A DNA stretch of 64,000 nt from Gluconobacter vitians (GCF_015244565.1 NZ_JABCQG010000002.1:124001-188000), one strand, 5' to 3'. Positions 50,814 through 60,602 are shown, numbered from the stretch's first letter. Made by a program: numbers and translations. Notes: generated from the sequence alone by a model not told the origin.

Positions 50814-53057
50814 ATGAGTGGCAGCACCATCTCCTCGGGACAACCGACTCCGGATAATACGACCACACGGCCTGCACCTCTGCGGCCGCGCGCGCGTCCC
50901 TTTCTTTCATGGCTATACGCACCCAGTGCCTCATCCGTAACCTTTGCCCTGCGCAATACCATTGCGGCCTGCCTCGCGGTGGGGATTGCGTTCTGGATGG
51001 AACTGGATGATCCGGCCTGGGCTGCCATGACCGTCTGGGCGGTTGCGCAGACCAGCCGTGGCGAAAGTCAGTCCAAGGCCAAATGGCGTGTAGTAGGCAC
51101 CATCAGTGGCGCGGTTGCGGCCATAACCATCATGGCGGCCGCTCCGCAGGCACCCTGGATGTTCTTTCCCATGATCGCGGTCTGGATCGGTCTGTGCAGC
51201 GGCTTTGCGACATTTGTCAGCAACTTCCGCTCCTATGCCCTTGTTCTTGCAGGATATACCTGTTCGATCATCTGTATGGGCGCCGCCTCCAATCCCGATA
51301 ATGTCTTCATGATTGCGATGTCGCGCGGGACCTACATTGTCCTCGGCGTGCTGTGTGAAGCCTTTATGGGACTTATCTTCGCCACAAGTCAGGAAAGACA
51401 CGCCCGGGCCCAGCTGAGGCAGAAACTTGAATCGGCACTGGTCCTCGTCACGACGACATTGTGCAGCCTTCTGGGTGAAGAGCGTGGTGCGCTCAATGCC
51501 GCCCGCCGTCAGTTTGGTACGATCCTGACGATCAACGACCAGATCGAGTTTGCCGAAGTCGAGATGGGGCCACACGGCCATGAAGGCGATCATGCCCGTG
51601 CAGCACTCGCTGCGGTCTCCGCGCTTCTGTCCCGTGGCTTCGGAATGGCGATGCGCCTTCAGGTGCTCAATCACAACCATCCGGCCTTTACCAAGACCGC
51701 TGATGAAATCCTCGCATTTCTAAAGCAGTTTCCGCAGCGCCTGCCGGATCAGAACGCCGTCCCTGCCCTGCTCGCTGATCTTCAGCACTTTCGTGACGTA
51801 TGCCGCCTCTACGCGGCACCACATCGTGAATCCGATGTCCGGACGGATCTTGAACCCATTCCCGGACAGGAACCTTTCGACCAGACGGCCGAAGGTCAGG
51901 AAATGCAGCAGGGTCGGCTGGATGAACGCATCCTGTTCGTCTCATTGGGAGAACTGCTGGGCGATCTCGAACAGGCCATCAAGGAATATGAAGCCAGTAC
52001 CCATCGCATCAGGGGCGACCATTTCCATTTCCAGCTTGAAACCCATCGCGATACCCGTGAAGCCGTCCATAACGGTCTGCGCGGAGCCTGCGCCGTGCTT
52101 ATTACCGCCTACATCTATGAAGTAACGGCCTGGCCAAACGGGCTTGGTTTCATCGCCATTACGACGCTGGTCTGCGGCCTCTTCGCCACCAAGGAAAATC
52201 CTGTCCTCGGCACGACAGAGTTTCTCAAAGGCGCGGTCGCTGCCTATTTCATGGCATGGATCCTCGTTTTCGTGCTCATGCCGAAAGTCACGACATTCGA
52301 GACTCTGGCGCTCTTTCTCGGGCCTGCAATGTTCCTGGGCGGGCTAGCCAAAGGCAATCCGGCCACTGCTGGCGGTTCAGCGGCTTATGGTCTGCTGCTC
52401 CCGGCCATGCTGGGGCTCCAGAACCATCACGTCATGAATGAAATCGCGTTCTACAATGGCAATATGGCGACCGTTCTGGCCGTGGCCGTCAGTGTTATTG
52501 TATTCCGGAGCGTCCTGCCCTTCAGCAGCGATGCAGAGCGCTTCCGTCTGCGCCGCATTATGCTAGGAGAATTGCAGCATCTGGCCCATCCGGGCTTCAC
52601 GCCACGCATCAGTGTCTGGATCGGCCGCAACACGGATCGCTTTGCACGCATCATCCGCCATGCCGGACCGACCCCTGCTCCGCTGATCGAAGCCTGCATC
52701 CTGGGAACACTGGCAACACTCACCCTTGGCCTGAACGTTATCAGGCTCCGCGCCCTCCTGGACCGTGAATACCTGCCCGAAAGTGCACGGCGGCCAATCC
52801 TGCTGGTCCTGCATTATGTAGAAGAATCGACACGCCGACATGACAAGGCAGCCCGTATTGCCGAAGCTGCCGTTAGACGCCTGCGCGTTCTCGACGCCCA
52901 GGAAACGGATCTGGTGACGCGCCTCGAACTGACACGCGCCATCACCTATCTCGTCGTCATCGCCTACACGATGCGGACAAACGAGGACTTCCTCGATGCC
53001 AGCAAGCCGTTCCGGGGCGAGAAGAACAGCCGCCTGCTCAACTCGGGTCAGGGCTGA
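50814..53057 (+). CDS. FUSC-family membrane protein (AaeB-like aromatic acid efflux type)
   Basis: 747 aa with two sets of membrane helices: about residues 45-190 and 425-565. Each is followed by a cytoplasmic helical region, the pattern of FUSC/PET transporters. Typical pieces are FALRNTIAACLAVGIAFWM, PAWAAMTVWAVAQTSRGES and RGACAVLITAYIYEVTAWPNG. E. coli AaeB exports aromatic carboxylic acids; the substrate here is unknown and no membrane-fusion partner gene is adjacent. It begins 27 nt after udgX. tRNA-Ser follows on the other strand. Confidence 0.9.
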   Translation: MSGSTISSGQPTPDNTTTRPAPLRPRARPFLSWLYAPSASSVTFALRNTIAACLAVGIAFWMELDDPAWAAMTVWAVAQTSRGESQSKAKWRVVGTISGAVAAITIMAAAPQAPWMFFPMIAVWIGLCSGFATFVSNFRSYALVLAGYTCSIICMGAASNPDNVFMIAMSRGTYIVLGVLCEAFMGLIFATSQERHARAQLRQKLESALVLVTTTLCSLLGEERGALNAARRQFGTILTINDQIEFAEVEMGPHGHEGDHARAALAAVSALLSRGFGMAMRLQVLNHNHPAFTKTADEILAFLKQFPQRLPDQNAVPALLADLQHFRDVCRLYAAPHRESDVRTDLEPIPGQEPFDQTAEGQEMQQGRLDERILFVSLGELLGDLEQAIKEYEASTHRIRGDHFHFQLETHRDTREAVHNGLRGACAVLITAYIYEVTAWPNGLGFIAITTLVCGLFATKENPVLGTTEFLKGAVAAYFMAWILVFVLMPKVTTFETLALFLGPAMFLGGLAKGNPATAGGSAAYGLLLPAMLGLQNHHVMNEIAFYNGNMATVLAVAVSVIVFRSVLPFSSDAERFRLRRIMLGELQHLAHPGFTPRISVWIGRNTDRFARIIRHAGPTPAPLIEACILGTLATLTLGLNVIRLRALLDREYLPESARRPILLVLHYVEESTRRHDKAARIAEAAVRRLRVLDAQETDLVTRLELTRAITYLVVIAYTMRTNEDFLDASKPFRGEKNSRLLNSGQG

Positions 53058-53083
53058 TTATTTTTCAATGATTTCAAATCAGA

Positions 53084-53173
<90 letters not shown>

Positions 53174-53305
53174 GTACGGCTCTGCTTTTGCGCTGAACCT
53201 GATCGACGGAGGGGCTTATGACGGGGTTTGTCCGACATTGCAAGAGGGTCCGAGGACGTTCATGACAGAAACCAGTCTGCGAACGCGTTTTTTCGCCGTT
53301 TCTGA

Positions 53306-53332
53306 TTGACTGGAACGCCTCAAAGCTATATC
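53306..53332 (+). promoter_or_regulatory. Putative promoter of rplU-rpmA
   Basis: TTGACT (53306-53311) and TATATC (53327-53332) are separated by 15 nt, slightly short for sigma-70. It would give a leader of about 125 nt before rplU. The leader contains small hairpins, for example TGCAC/GTGCA at 53355-53372 and GCGAC/GTCGC at 53391-53403. Assignment by eye only. Confidence 0.45.
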
Positions 53333-53463
53333 GACCGCGGCTGTTCCATGTCATTGCACCCGCTGGAGTGCATGGAGCCAACGACAAAAAGCGACTGGGT
53401 CGCGCCAGATCGGGTCAACCCGGCAGAAGCGGCCACGAGATCGGAACAGAGAGAGTTTCCAGA

Positions 53464-53778
53464 ATGTACGCAGTCATCCGCACCGGCGGCAAGCAGTATC
53501 GCGTTGCTCCCGAGAGCATCCTCAAGGTCGAGAAGCTCGAAGCTGAAGCCGGCAGCACCATCACCTTCACCGACGTCCTGATGGTTGGCGGCGAAGGCAC
53601 CCTGACCGTTGGCGCACCGCTGGTCGCTGGCGCAACCGTGACGGCAACCGTGGTTGCTCAGGATCGTCTGCCGAAGGTGATCATCTTCAAGAAGCGTCGC
53701 CGCCAGAACAGCCGCCGCAAGAACGGCCACCGCCAGCCGGTGACCGTCCTGCGCATCAACGCGATCAACGCGGCCTGA
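53464..53778 (+). CDS. rplU: 50S ribosomal protein L21
   Basis: 104 aa. [25 protein letters not shown] and the C-terminal [23 protein letters not shown] identify L21. ATG 53464 is the conserved start; the open frame extends upstream into the leader. First gene of rplU-rpmA-obg. Confidence 0.98.
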   Translation: MYAVIRTGGKQYRVAPESILKVEKLEAEAGSTITFTDVLMVGGEGTLTVGAPLVAGATVTATVVAQDRLPKVIIFKKRRRQNSRRKNGHRQPVTVLRINAINAA

Positions 53779-53811
53779 TCGGCCCGACACTCCAGGTAAG
53801 GATAAACAGCC

Positions 53812-54078
53812 ATGGCACAAAAAAAGGCAGGCGGTTCGAGCCGTAACGGACGCGACAGTGCAGGTCGTCGTCTGGGCGTGAAGAAGTTCGGTGGCGAAAG
53901 CGTCATCGCAGGCAACATCATCGTCCGCCAGCGCGGCACGAAGATGAAGGCTGGCGCCAATGTCGGTATCGGCCGCGACCACACGCTGTTCGCTCTCGTG
54001 GACGGTCATGTGAAGTTCCAGCGCCGCGCAGAAGGCCGTGTCCACGTTTCCGTGGCACTGCCGGAAGCTGCTGAATAA
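53812..54078 (+). CDS. rpmA: 50S ribosomal protein L27
   Basis: 88 aa: [43 protein letters not shown]. The N-terminus begins directly with the conserved tail that reaches the peptidyl-transferase centre and has no cleavable extension as in Firmicutes. It lies 33 nt after rplU and before a terminator-like hairpin. Confidence 0.98.
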   Translation: MAQKKAGGSSRNGRDSAGRRLGVKKFGGESVIAGNIIVRQRGTKMKAGANVGIGRDHTLFALVDGHVKFQRRAEGRVHVSVALPEAAE

Positions 54079-54109
54079 GCAGCCCGCGTTTTCCAGCGCG
54101 AGCGGAAGG

Positions 54110-54138
54110 GGCCGGTCCTGTTCGGGACCGGCCTTTTT
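54110..54138 (+). terminator. Terminator after rpmA, upstream of obg
   Basis: A perfect 9-bp stem GGCCGGTCC/GGACCGGCC (54110-54118 and 54125-54133), 6-nt loop, followed by five T residues. obg starts only 41 nt later, so it probably lowers obg-proB expression relative to the ribosomal genes. Confidence 0.9.
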
Positions 54139-54178
54139 GCGTATAAAGCGCCCCTCACCTTTTCTTGCGGACAATACG

Positions 54179-55189
54179 ATGAAGTTTCTCGACCAGGCCA
54201 AGATCTATGTACGTTCCGGTGACGGTGGGGACGGCGTGATCGCATTCCGGCGCGAGAAATACATCGAGTTCGGCGGCCCGGACGGCGGTGATGGCGGCCG
54301 TGGTGGCGATATCATTTTCCGCGCGGTTCCCGGCCTGAACACGCTGATCGATTTCCGCTACACGCAGCATTTCAAGGCCCGCAAGGGCGGCAACGGCGCA
54401 GGCTCCAACCGCACCGGTGCGGCTGCGGCCAATGTCACCATCAACGTGCCAGTCGGCACGCAGATCTTTGACGAAGACCGCGAGACCCTGCTGGCCGACC
54501 TGGATGCCGAGGGCAAGGAAGTCCTGCTGTGCCGCGGCGGTGATGGTGGTCTTGGCAACACCCATTTCAAGAGCAGCACCAACCGTGCGCCACGCCGGGC
54601 CGACAAGGGCTGGCCGGGCGAAGAGCGCTGGGTGTGGCTGCGCCTGAAGCTGATCGCCGATATTGGCCTCGTGGGTCTGCCCAATGCGGGCAAGTCCACC
54701 CTCCTCTCCGTCGCGTCCCGGGCACGTCCCAAAATTGCCGATTATCCGTTCACGACCCTGCATCCGCAGCTCGGCGTGGTGCGGCTGAACAATACGGAAG
54801 AGTTCGTGATCGCCGACATTCCCGGCCTGATCGAAGGCGCCAGCGAAGGCGCCGGGCTTGGGGACCGCTTCCTCGGGCATGTGGAACGCTGCGCGACACT
54901 GCTGCATCTGATCGACGGCACGGAAAGTCAGATCGTCAAGCACTGGCGTCTGATCCGCAAGGAGCTTGAGGCCTATGATCCCGAGCTTGCGGCCAAGCCG
55001 GAAATCATCGTCCTGAACAAGTGCGATTCCCTCACCCCCACCCAGCGTTCCGCCAAGAAGCGGGCTCTGGCAAAGGCTTCTGGTGCGGAAGTGATGATGC
55101 TGTCCGGCGCGACGCAGGAAGGTCTGCCCGAACTGCTCCGCCTGCTTCAGGATCGCGTGACCGCTGCCAAAAGGGACCGTCAGGGATGA
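54179..55189 (+). CDS. obg: GTPase Obg (ribosome maturation)
   Basis: 336 aa. The glycine-rich Obg fold ([33 protein letters not shown]) occupies residues 1-158, followed by the G domain with GLPNAGKST, the DIPGLIEGA switch and the NKCD guanine motif. The variable C-terminal OCT domain of some homologues is absent. It acts in 50S assembly and the stringent response. ATG 54179. It overlaps proB by 4 nt (ATGA). Confidence 0.97.
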   Translation: MKFLDQAKIYVRSGDGGDGVIAFRREKYIEFGGPDGGDGGRGGDIIFRAVPGLNTLIDFRYTQHFKARKGGNGAGSNRTGAAAANVTINVPVGTQIFDEDRETLLADLDAEGKEVLLCRGGDGGLGNTHFKSSTNRAPRRADKGWPGEERWVWLRLKLIADIGLVGLPNAGKSTLLSVASRARPKIADYPFTTLHPQLGVVRLNNTEEFVIADIPGLIEGASEGAGLGDRFLGHVERCATLLHLIDGTESQIVKHWRLIRKELEAYDPELAAKPEIIVLNKCDSLTPTQRSAKKRALAKASGAEVMMLSGATQEGLPELLRLLQDRVTAAKRDRQG

Positions 55190-56322
55190 CCGCTCCGGCT
55201 TCTGCTCCTCGTCTGGCGCAGGCCCGCCGGATCGTCATCAAGATCGGAAGTGCGCTTCTGGTCGATTCCGCGAATGCAAGCCTTCGTCTTGAATGGCTGC
55301 AGAGCGTCTGTGCGGATATTGCCGACCTGCGTGCCCGAGGCGCGGAAGTCATCGTCGTGTCCTCGGGCGCGATTTCCCTGGCGCGACACCGCCTCGGCCT
55401 GACATCCCGCCGCCTGCGGCTGGACGAAAAACAGGCCATGGCCAGTGTCGGCCAGATCGGACTGGCGCAAGGCTGGAGCGCGGCCCTCGCCGGCCATAAT
55501 CTGGTCGCCGCCCAGCTTCTGCTGACCCCGGACGATACGGAAAACCGTGAGCGCCATCTCAATGCGCGCGCCACGCTTCAGACCCTGCTCGATCTGGGCT
55601 GCGTTCCCGTCATCAACGAAAACGATGCCATCGCGACCGGCGAGATCCGCTTCGGCGACAATGACCGCTTGGGCGCCCGTGTAGCCCAGATGACCGGGGC
55701 CGACTGTCTGGTCCTGCTGTCCGACATCGACGGGCTTTATACGGCGGACCCGCGACAGGATCCGTCCGCGCGGCATATTCCCGTTGTCGAACAGATGACG
55801 GACGAGATCATGGCGATGGGAGGCGAGCCGCCGCCGGGTTATTCGTCTGGCGGAATGCGCACGAAGCTCCTCGCGGCCCGGATTGCGACGCGCGCGGGTG
55901 CGAACATGGTGATCGCGGCCGGACAGGAGCATCATCCGCTCCGCAGGCTGCAGAATGGCGGTCTGTGCACCTGGTTCATGGCACAGACCGATGCCGGCTC
56001 CGCCCGCAAGCGCTGGATCGGTGGCAGCCTTCAGCCCAAGGGGACACTTACGATCGATGCCGGTGCCCGTCGTGCTCTTGAAGAGGGCGCATCCCTCCTG
56101 CCAGCGGGCGTGACCGGCCTTGAGGGCAGTTTTGGGCGCGGCGACCTGGTACTCATCCGTGATGCTGACGGAAGCATTATCGGGCGCGGTCTGATCGCTT
56201 ATGATTCCGAAGAGAGCCAGAAGCTGATTGGCCATCGCTCCGGCGAGATGGAACAGCTTCTGGGATATCGCGGACGTGATGCCCTGATCCATCGGGATGA
56301 CCTGGCGCTCGATCTTCCCTGA
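55186..56322 (+). CDS. proB: Glutamate 5-kinase
   Basis: First step of proline synthesis, phosphorylating glutamate. The amino-acid kinase domain (about 1-265) shows [29 protein letters not shown] and [12 protein letters not shown]. The C-terminal PUA domain (about 285-375) shows [22 protein letters not shown]. 378 aa is the PUA-containing length. The start overlaps the obg stop, an arrangement shared by many Alphaproteobacteria; proA is not adjacent here. Confidence 0.97.
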   Translation: MTAPASAPRLAQARRIVIKIGSALLVDSANASLRLEWLQSVCADIADLRARGAEVIVVSSGAISLARHRLGLTSRRLRLDEKQAMASVGQIGLAQGWSAALAGHNLVAAQLLLTPDDTENRERHLNARATLQTLLDLGCVPVINENDAIATGEIRFGDNDRLGARVAQMTGADCLVLLSDIDGLYTADPRQDPSARHIPVVEQMTDEIMAMGGEPPPGYSSGGMRTKLLAARIATRAGANMVIAAGQEHHPLRRLQNGGLCTWFMAQTDAGSARKRWIGGSLQPKGTLTIDAGARRALEEGASLLPAGVTGLEGSFGRGDLVLIRDADGSIIGRGLIAYDSEESQKLIGHRSGEMEQLLGYRGRDALIHRDDLALDLP

Positions 56323-56346
56323 CGGGTCGGCCCTGCGCGCCGCTGG

Positions 56347-56943
56347 CTAGTCTCTGGGCGGCCAGCGGAGCTTGGGCTCCGAGCGGGGCCGGTAGGCGTC
56401 TTCTTCGACGACCGGTCTGTTGCCCTGCTTCCTGTCCATACTGCGACCAAGGGGCTGTCGTCCCGTCGTCGAGACATCCTTTTCCCATGGCGCCCGGGCC
56501 CAGGCGCGTTCGGAGACGTCGGACATCTCCTCCCGCAGGGCGGATTGGGAGGACTGACCGCGACGCGGCAGGGTTTCAGGATCCCCTGCTCCCGGACCAT
56601 CCTCATAGGACGGCAGATCGGAACGCAGGCTTCGCACCGGCATGAGATAATCCTCATCCGGCAGGCTCGGAGCTGAATGAACCGTACGCGGCTCAACAGC
56701 CGCAACGGTCTGTCTGTCGGGTCCGGCAGGCAGACTGTCAGGCCGTGTCGAAACGGCCAGCCGCATGTTGAGCGCCCGCAGTTCCGCCCGCAGTTCCGCG
56801 ATCTGGAACTCCAGTTCCTGCAGCCGCGGCTTGGTGCCGAAGACGGCGAAGGGCATGCAGAGCAGCGCCAGCGCAAACAGGGCGGCCACCACGGCCAGGC
56901 ACCCGAAGGCCCAGCCCGGCAGCCATGAAAAATCAGACATCAT
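56347..56943 (-). CDS. Hypothetical protein with one membrane segment and coiled coil
   Basis: 198 aa. A single N-terminal membrane helix (about residues 11-35, AFGCLAVVAALFALALLCM) is followed by a short coiled coil (RLQELEFQIAELRAELRALNMRL), then a long charged, Pro/Arg/Ser-rich region of low complexity. I do not recognise a family. Starts at ATG 56943 or 56940. It follows gapR on the same strand by 69 nt and converges with proB, 24 nt away. Confidence 0.7.
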   Translation of the reverse strand: MMSDFSWLPGWAFGCLAVVAALFALALLCMPFAVFGTKPRLQELEFQIAELRAELRALNMRLAVSTRPDSLPAGPDRQTVAAVEPRTVHSAPSLPDEDYLMPVRSLRSDLPSYEDGPGAGDPETLPRRGQSSQSALREEMSDVSERAWARAPWEKDVSTTGRQPLGRSMDRKQGNRPVVEEDAYRPRSEPKLRWPPRD

Positions 56944-57012
56944 AAGGAGGCCTGGTCCAGTCTGAAGGTGGCGCGTTCGGGTATCCGGAAGCCGGAATTA
57001 CATGCCCCGCAA

Positions 57013-57279
57013 TTACATACCAAGGGCACGGCGATAGATATCGAGCAGGGTCTCCTGCTCCTCGATCTCGGCCGGCTCCTGCTTGCGCAGACGGATGATC
57101 TGCTTGATGACTTTCACGTCAAATCCGGCGGATTTGGCTTCGGAAAAAATATCCTTGATGTCCCCGGCCAGAGCCTTGCGCTCCTCTTCCAGACGCTCGA
57201 CGCGCTCGATGATGGAGCGCAGACGGTCCGCAGCGATCCCGCCTGTGGCAGCGCCTTCGCTTTTGCTTTCTGCATCCAT
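57013..57279 (-). CDS. gapR: GapR-family nucleoid-associated protein (DUF2312)
   Basis: 88 aa. The family core LRSIIERVERLEEERKALAGDIKDIF, then GFDVKVIKQIIRLRKQ, matches Caulobacter GapR, which binds overtwisted DNA ahead of the replication fork as a tetrameric clamp. The basic helix with K and R residues is intact. The N-terminal 16 residues are a variable lead. ATG 57279. Divergent from zwf by 282 nt. Confidence 0.92.
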   Translation of the reverse strand: MDAESKSEGAATGGIAADRLRSIIERVERLEEERKALAGDIKDIFSEAKSAGFDVKVIKQIIRLRKQEPAEIEEQETLLDIYRRALGM

Positions 57280-57457
57280 GTCCGGTTTCCTTCCTGAGGC
57301 GTAAGTCTTGGCTGTATTTTCCGGCGCTGCACGAACACAGCATCCGCCGCGCGGCTTATCGTGATGAGGGCGGGACGGTCAACGGAATTATGTGCACGTT
57401 TCATGAACGCGTGAACATGACGAGGCTTTTCTCCCGAGGTCGTGCTCGGGCTATCCC

Positions 57458-57486
57458 TTGACAGGAAGGGCCCTGACAGGGAACTA
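57458..57486 (+). promoter_or_regulatory. Putative zwf promoter with an internal palindrome
   Basis: A perfect TTGACA (57458-57463) is followed after 17 nt by GAACTA (57481-57486), a weak -10. The spacer holds the perfect palindrome CCCTG-A-CAGGG (57471-57481), a good position for a repressor. The start codon lies about 75 nt further on. Inference from sequence only. Confidence 0.4.
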
Positions 57487-57561
57487 GACGGTGCCTGAAA
57501 AGGCCTGAACCCTAACCCTTTTTTCCCCGGTCTGCGGGTTCGAGAGGTCAGAGAGTCTTCC

Positions 57562-59031
57562 ATGGAACATTTCCAGCAGGTCGAGCCTTTCGACTATGTC
57601 ATCTTCGGTGCCACTGGCGATCTTACGATGCGCAAGCTGCTGCCCGCGCTCTATAACCGTCTCCGAATGGGCCAGATTCCAGATGATGCCTGCATCATCG
57701 GAGCCGCCCGTACGGAGCTGGACCGGGAGGCCTATGTCGCGCGGGCCCGAGATGCCCTTCAGCGCTTCCTTCCCTCGGACATCCTGAGCCCGGGACTGGT
57801 TGAGCGCTTCCTTGCCCGTCTCGACTATGTGACGCTGGACAGCAGCCACGAGGGACCTCAGTGGGAAACCCTGAAGTCCCTGCTGGCCAAGGCGCAGCCT
57901 GACCGCGTCCGCGTCTATTATTTTGCAACCGCACCGCAGCTCTATGGCGGCATCAGCGAGAACCTGCACCGGTACGGGCTGATTACACCCAATTCCCGGG
58001 TCGTGCTCGAAAAGCCGATCGGCACCGATATGGCGACCGCAACCGCCATCAATGACGGCGTCGGACAGTATTTCCCGGAAAAGCAGATCTACCGGATCGA
58101 CCATTATCTCGGCAAAGAGACGGTCCAGAACATCCTCGCCCTGCGTTTCGCCAATCCGCTGATGAATGCGGCTTGGTCCGCAGAGCATATCGAGAGCGTT
58201 CAGATCACGGCCGTCGAAACCGTGGGCGTGGAAGGCCGTGCAGCCTATTACGACACCTCCGGCGCCCTGCGTGACATGATCCAGAACCATCTGCTTCAGG
58301 TCCTGTGCCTGGTTGCGATGGAAGCACCGGACTCCCTTGAGGCCGATGCCGTCCGCAATGCCAAGCTCGCCGTCCTGAACGCCCTGCGCCCCATCACCGA
58401 TGCAACTGCTGCCACCGAGACCGTGCGCGCGCAGTACACGGCAGGTGTGGTCGATGGAGAGAACGTTCCGGGTTATCTGGAAGAGCTGGGCAAGCCGAGC
58501 ACGACAGAAACCTATGCCGCAGTGCGTGCCTGGGTCGATACCCCACGCTGGAAGAACGTGCCGTTCTATATCCGCACGGCCAAACGTTCAGGCCGCAAGG
58601 TCAGCGAGATTGTCATCACATTCCGCCCGGCCGCCACCACGATGTTCGGTGCAACGCCCGCCAGCAACAGACTGGTCCTGCGCGTGCAGCCCAATGAGGG
58701 CGTCGAACTGCGGCTGAACGTCAAGAACCCTGCGCTGGACGTGTACAATCTCCATACGGCAGATCTCGACGCCAAAATCCGCATGGAAGGCGGCATGCCC
58801 TTCCCGGACTCCTACGAGCGGCTTCTGCTCGATGCCGTGCGGGGCGATCCGGTGCTGTTCATCCGCCGCGACGAGGTCGAGGCCGCATGGCGCTGGGCCG
58901 AACCCATCCTCGATGCGTGGAAGCATGACAAGGTCCCGATGCAGACCTATAGTGCAGGCTCTTACGGACCGGAACAGGCCACCCGCCTGCTCGCCGGGCA
59001 TGGCGATATCTGGCACGAAGCCGCGGAGTAA
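57562..59031 (+). CDS. zwf: Glucose-6-phosphate 1-dehydrogenase
   Basis: Oxidises glucose 6-phosphate with NAD(P)+, the entry to the pentose phosphate pathway that carries most cytoplasmic sugar in acetic acid bacteria. 489 aa. The nucleotide loop is FGATGDLTMRKL (15-26), the substrate site RIDHYLGKE (178-186), and the catalytic-His region DMIQNHLLQ. ATG 57562. Not clustered with pgl or edd/eda. A small membrane-protein gene follows at 6 nt. Confidence 0.97.
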   Translation: MEHFQQVEPFDYVIFGATGDLTMRKLLPALYNRLRMGQIPDDACIIGAARTELDREAYVARARDALQRFLPSDILSPGLVERFLARLDYVTLDSSHEGPQWETLKSLLAKAQPDRVRVYYFATAPQLYGGISENLHRYGLITPNSRVVLEKPIGTDMATATAINDGVGQYFPEKQIYRIDHYLGKETVQNILALRFANPLMNAAWSAEHIESVQITAVETVGVEGRAAYYDTSGALRDMIQNHLLQVLCLVAMEAPDSLEADAVRNAKLAVLNALRPITDATAATETVRAQYTAGVVDGENVPGYLEELGKPSTTETYAAVRAWVDTPRWKNVPFYIRTAKRSGRKVSEIVITFRPAATTMFGATPASNRLVLRVQPNEGVELRLNVKNPALDVYNLHTADLDAKIRMEGGMPFPDSYERLLLDAVRGDPVLFIRRDEVEAAWRWAEPILDAWKHDKVPMQTYSAGSYGPEQATRLLAGHGDIWHEAAE

Positions 59032-59037
59032 CACCAT

Positions 59038-59508
59038 TTGAGTGATGATAAGAGCGCAACGCCCCGTCTCGGCCGCAATCCGGGCCGGGGCCCGCGCCGG
59101 CAGCCCCGCAGCTTCAAACAACTTCTGCTGCGGCGAATGCTGGTCGTCATTCCGGCCTTCCTGCTGATGTTCATTGCGGTCCGGACCGGACTGCTGGACA
59201 TGTCCTACGACAAGATCACGTTCAGCAAACTCAGCTGGTTCGACAACACGGCTCTGGTGGAGCATCTCCGCCTGGCCGTCGTGAAAGACAACCTGACGGA
59301 CCTGCCCCGGCACTGCCTGGTTTTCGTGGTGAACGGGAATGCGGCCGATAACACACCCACGATGGATGTTCTGGGACGGCACGGAAATGGCTGTCCCGGC
59401 GCAACACCTTCGGCCGACAAGTTGTTCAGCCTGAAAATTAACCGCTCCGAGCGCACGGTACAGACAGACGCAGGAACGCCCGGCGCCTTCCACGATCTAC
59501 CCCTTTAA
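59038..59508 (+). CDS. Hypothetical membrane-anchored protein downstream of zwf
   Basis: 156 aa. A basic N-terminus (residues 1-33, ending SFKQLLLRRM) precedes one membrane helix (about 34-50, MLVVIPAFLLMFIAVRTG). The rest (about 105 aa) is probably periplasmic and has two cysteines (HCLVFVVNG and GNGCPG). No family recognised. The start TTG 59038 follows the zwf stop by 6 nt and uses GGAG at 59025-59028 inside the end of zwf, which suggests co-translation. Confidence 0.65.
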   Translation: MSDDKSATPRLGRNPGRGPRRQPRSFKQLLLRRMLVVIPAFLLMFIAVRTGLLDMSYDKITFSKLSWFDNTALVEHLRLAVVKDNLTDLPRHCLVFVVNGNAADNTPTMDVLGRHGNGCPGATPSADKLFSLKINRSERTVQTDAGTPGAFHDLPL

Positions 59509-59519
59509 GACATTCCCGG

Positions 59520-59553
59520 AAGGCGGGGCCTGCTAGCGGGCTTCGCCTTTTTT
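59520..59553 (+). terminator. Terminator between convergent genes
   Basis: AAGGCG (59520-59525) pairs with CGCCTT (59544-59549), with further pairing inside, and a T6 run at 59548-59553. It overlaps the last codons of the convergent hydrolase gene. It ends the zwf transcript. Confidence 0.7.
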
Positions 59554-60528
59554 CTGCGCAAATGCCTCGCGCAGGAACAGCCCCCCTTCCCTGAGCGCCC
59601 GACGCCCGTCCCGGAACAGCGCATAGCCGTTCAGGAAGCCGTGTATCATCCGCGGAAAGTTTTTCAGTCTGACTGGTATTCCGGCTTCATCGAGGCGTCG
59701 GGCATAAAGCTCCCCCTCACCCCGAAGCGGATCAAATCCCGCCGTCACGACCATGGCAGGCGGCAGATCCTTCAGGCTTTCCACCAGCAGAGGCGAGAAT
59801 GCCGGATCAAAAAGCTGCTCGGGCGAACTGAGCGTCTGGCCACAATACCAGTACAGAAGCTCCGTGCTCAGCATGTAACCTTCCGCGTATGTCTCACGCG
59901 AAGGTGGCGCGAACGGACCACTCAGGGCCGGATAATAAAGAAGCTGGGCACTGAGCGCACGCATCCCCTGCGAGCGCACCCATTGTGTCAGCGCAGCAGA
60001 AAGATTGCCGCCCGCACTGTCCCCGGCAACCGCAACAGGCATGTCTGGCGGAACAGTCCGAAAAATCCAGTCCAGCGCCGATTTGGCATCCTCCAGACCA
60101 GCCGGGAAACGGTGTTCCGGCGCAAGGCGATAGTCCAGCGAAAGAACCATCGCCCCCGATGCCGCCGCAAGCCGGCAGCAGATCCCGTGATGGGATACGA
60201 GATCGCAATGCACGAATCCACCGCCATGCAGGAAGAGGACAACACCCCGGACCTTTCCACGCGGCCGGTACAGGCGCGCCGTCCTCGGTCCCTCCGCTCC
60301 CGGAACCCGGATGTCACGCCAGCTACGGATCCGCAGCGACGACAGCCAGACCGGGAAACTCGGGCGACCTGTCACCCGCCGGATCTGCCGCAGGACGTCC
60401 GCGGATGGGGGCACGGCCGGGATCGGCGGGATCTCATCCAGAGCAACACGCCGTGGTACGACGCCCCGTTTACGGGCCTGCCGGGCAAGCCAGAAAAGGA
60501 AAATCCGCAAGGTCAGGGTTGGACGCAT
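59533..60528 (-). CDS. Alpha/beta hydrolase, GDXG (hormone-sensitive lipase) family
   Basis: 331-aa esterase-like protein. Oxyanion-hole HGGG (101-104), nucleophile S171 in GDSAGG, D266 in AGFDPLRGE and H296 in MIHGF form the family set. Probable substrates are short acyl esters. ATG 60528 (MRPTLTLRIFLFWLARQ) is preferred over 60582. No signal peptide is evident, though the N-terminus is basic and hydrophobic. Transcribed away from rnpB. Confidence 0.9.
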   Translation of the reverse strand: MRPTLTLRIFLFWLARQARKRGVVPRRVALDEIPPIPAVPPSADVLRQIRRVTGRPSFPVWLSSLRIRSWRDIRVPGAEGPRTARLYRPRGKVRGVVLFLHGGGFVHCDLVSHHGICCRLAAASGAMVLSLDYRLAPEHRFPAGLEDAKSALDWIFRTVPPDMPVAVAGDSAGGNLSAALTQWVRSQGMRALSAQLLYYPALSGPFAPPSRETYAEGYMLSTELLYWYCGQTLSSPEQLFDPAFSPLLVESLKDLPPAMVVTAGFDPLRGEGELYARRLDEAGIPVRLKNFPRMIHGFLNGYALFRDGRRALREGGLFLREAFAQKKGEAR

Positions 60529-60566
60529 TTTGTCATTATGCCGGGATTTTACTGAAAAGTCTGCCC

Positions 60567-60595
60567 TTGACCCCGCAGGCATCCCGGAGCAGTGT
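60567..60595 (+). promoter_or_regulatory. Putative rnpB promoter
   Basis: TTGACC (60567-60572), a 17-nt spacer, then CAGTGT (60590-60595). The predicted start of transcription, 7-8 nt further on, coincides with the expected 5' end of RNase P RNA at about 60603, which supports this weak-looking -10. Confidence 0.5.
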
Positions 60596-60602
60596 CTGCG
60601 CC

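Noticed and set aside
50814-53057. FUSC gene and the S9/S10 peptidases as parts of a secretion or toxin system
   Set aside because: Each stands alone with its own flanks and has clear housekeeping-type relatives; no immunity or adaptor genes are nearby.
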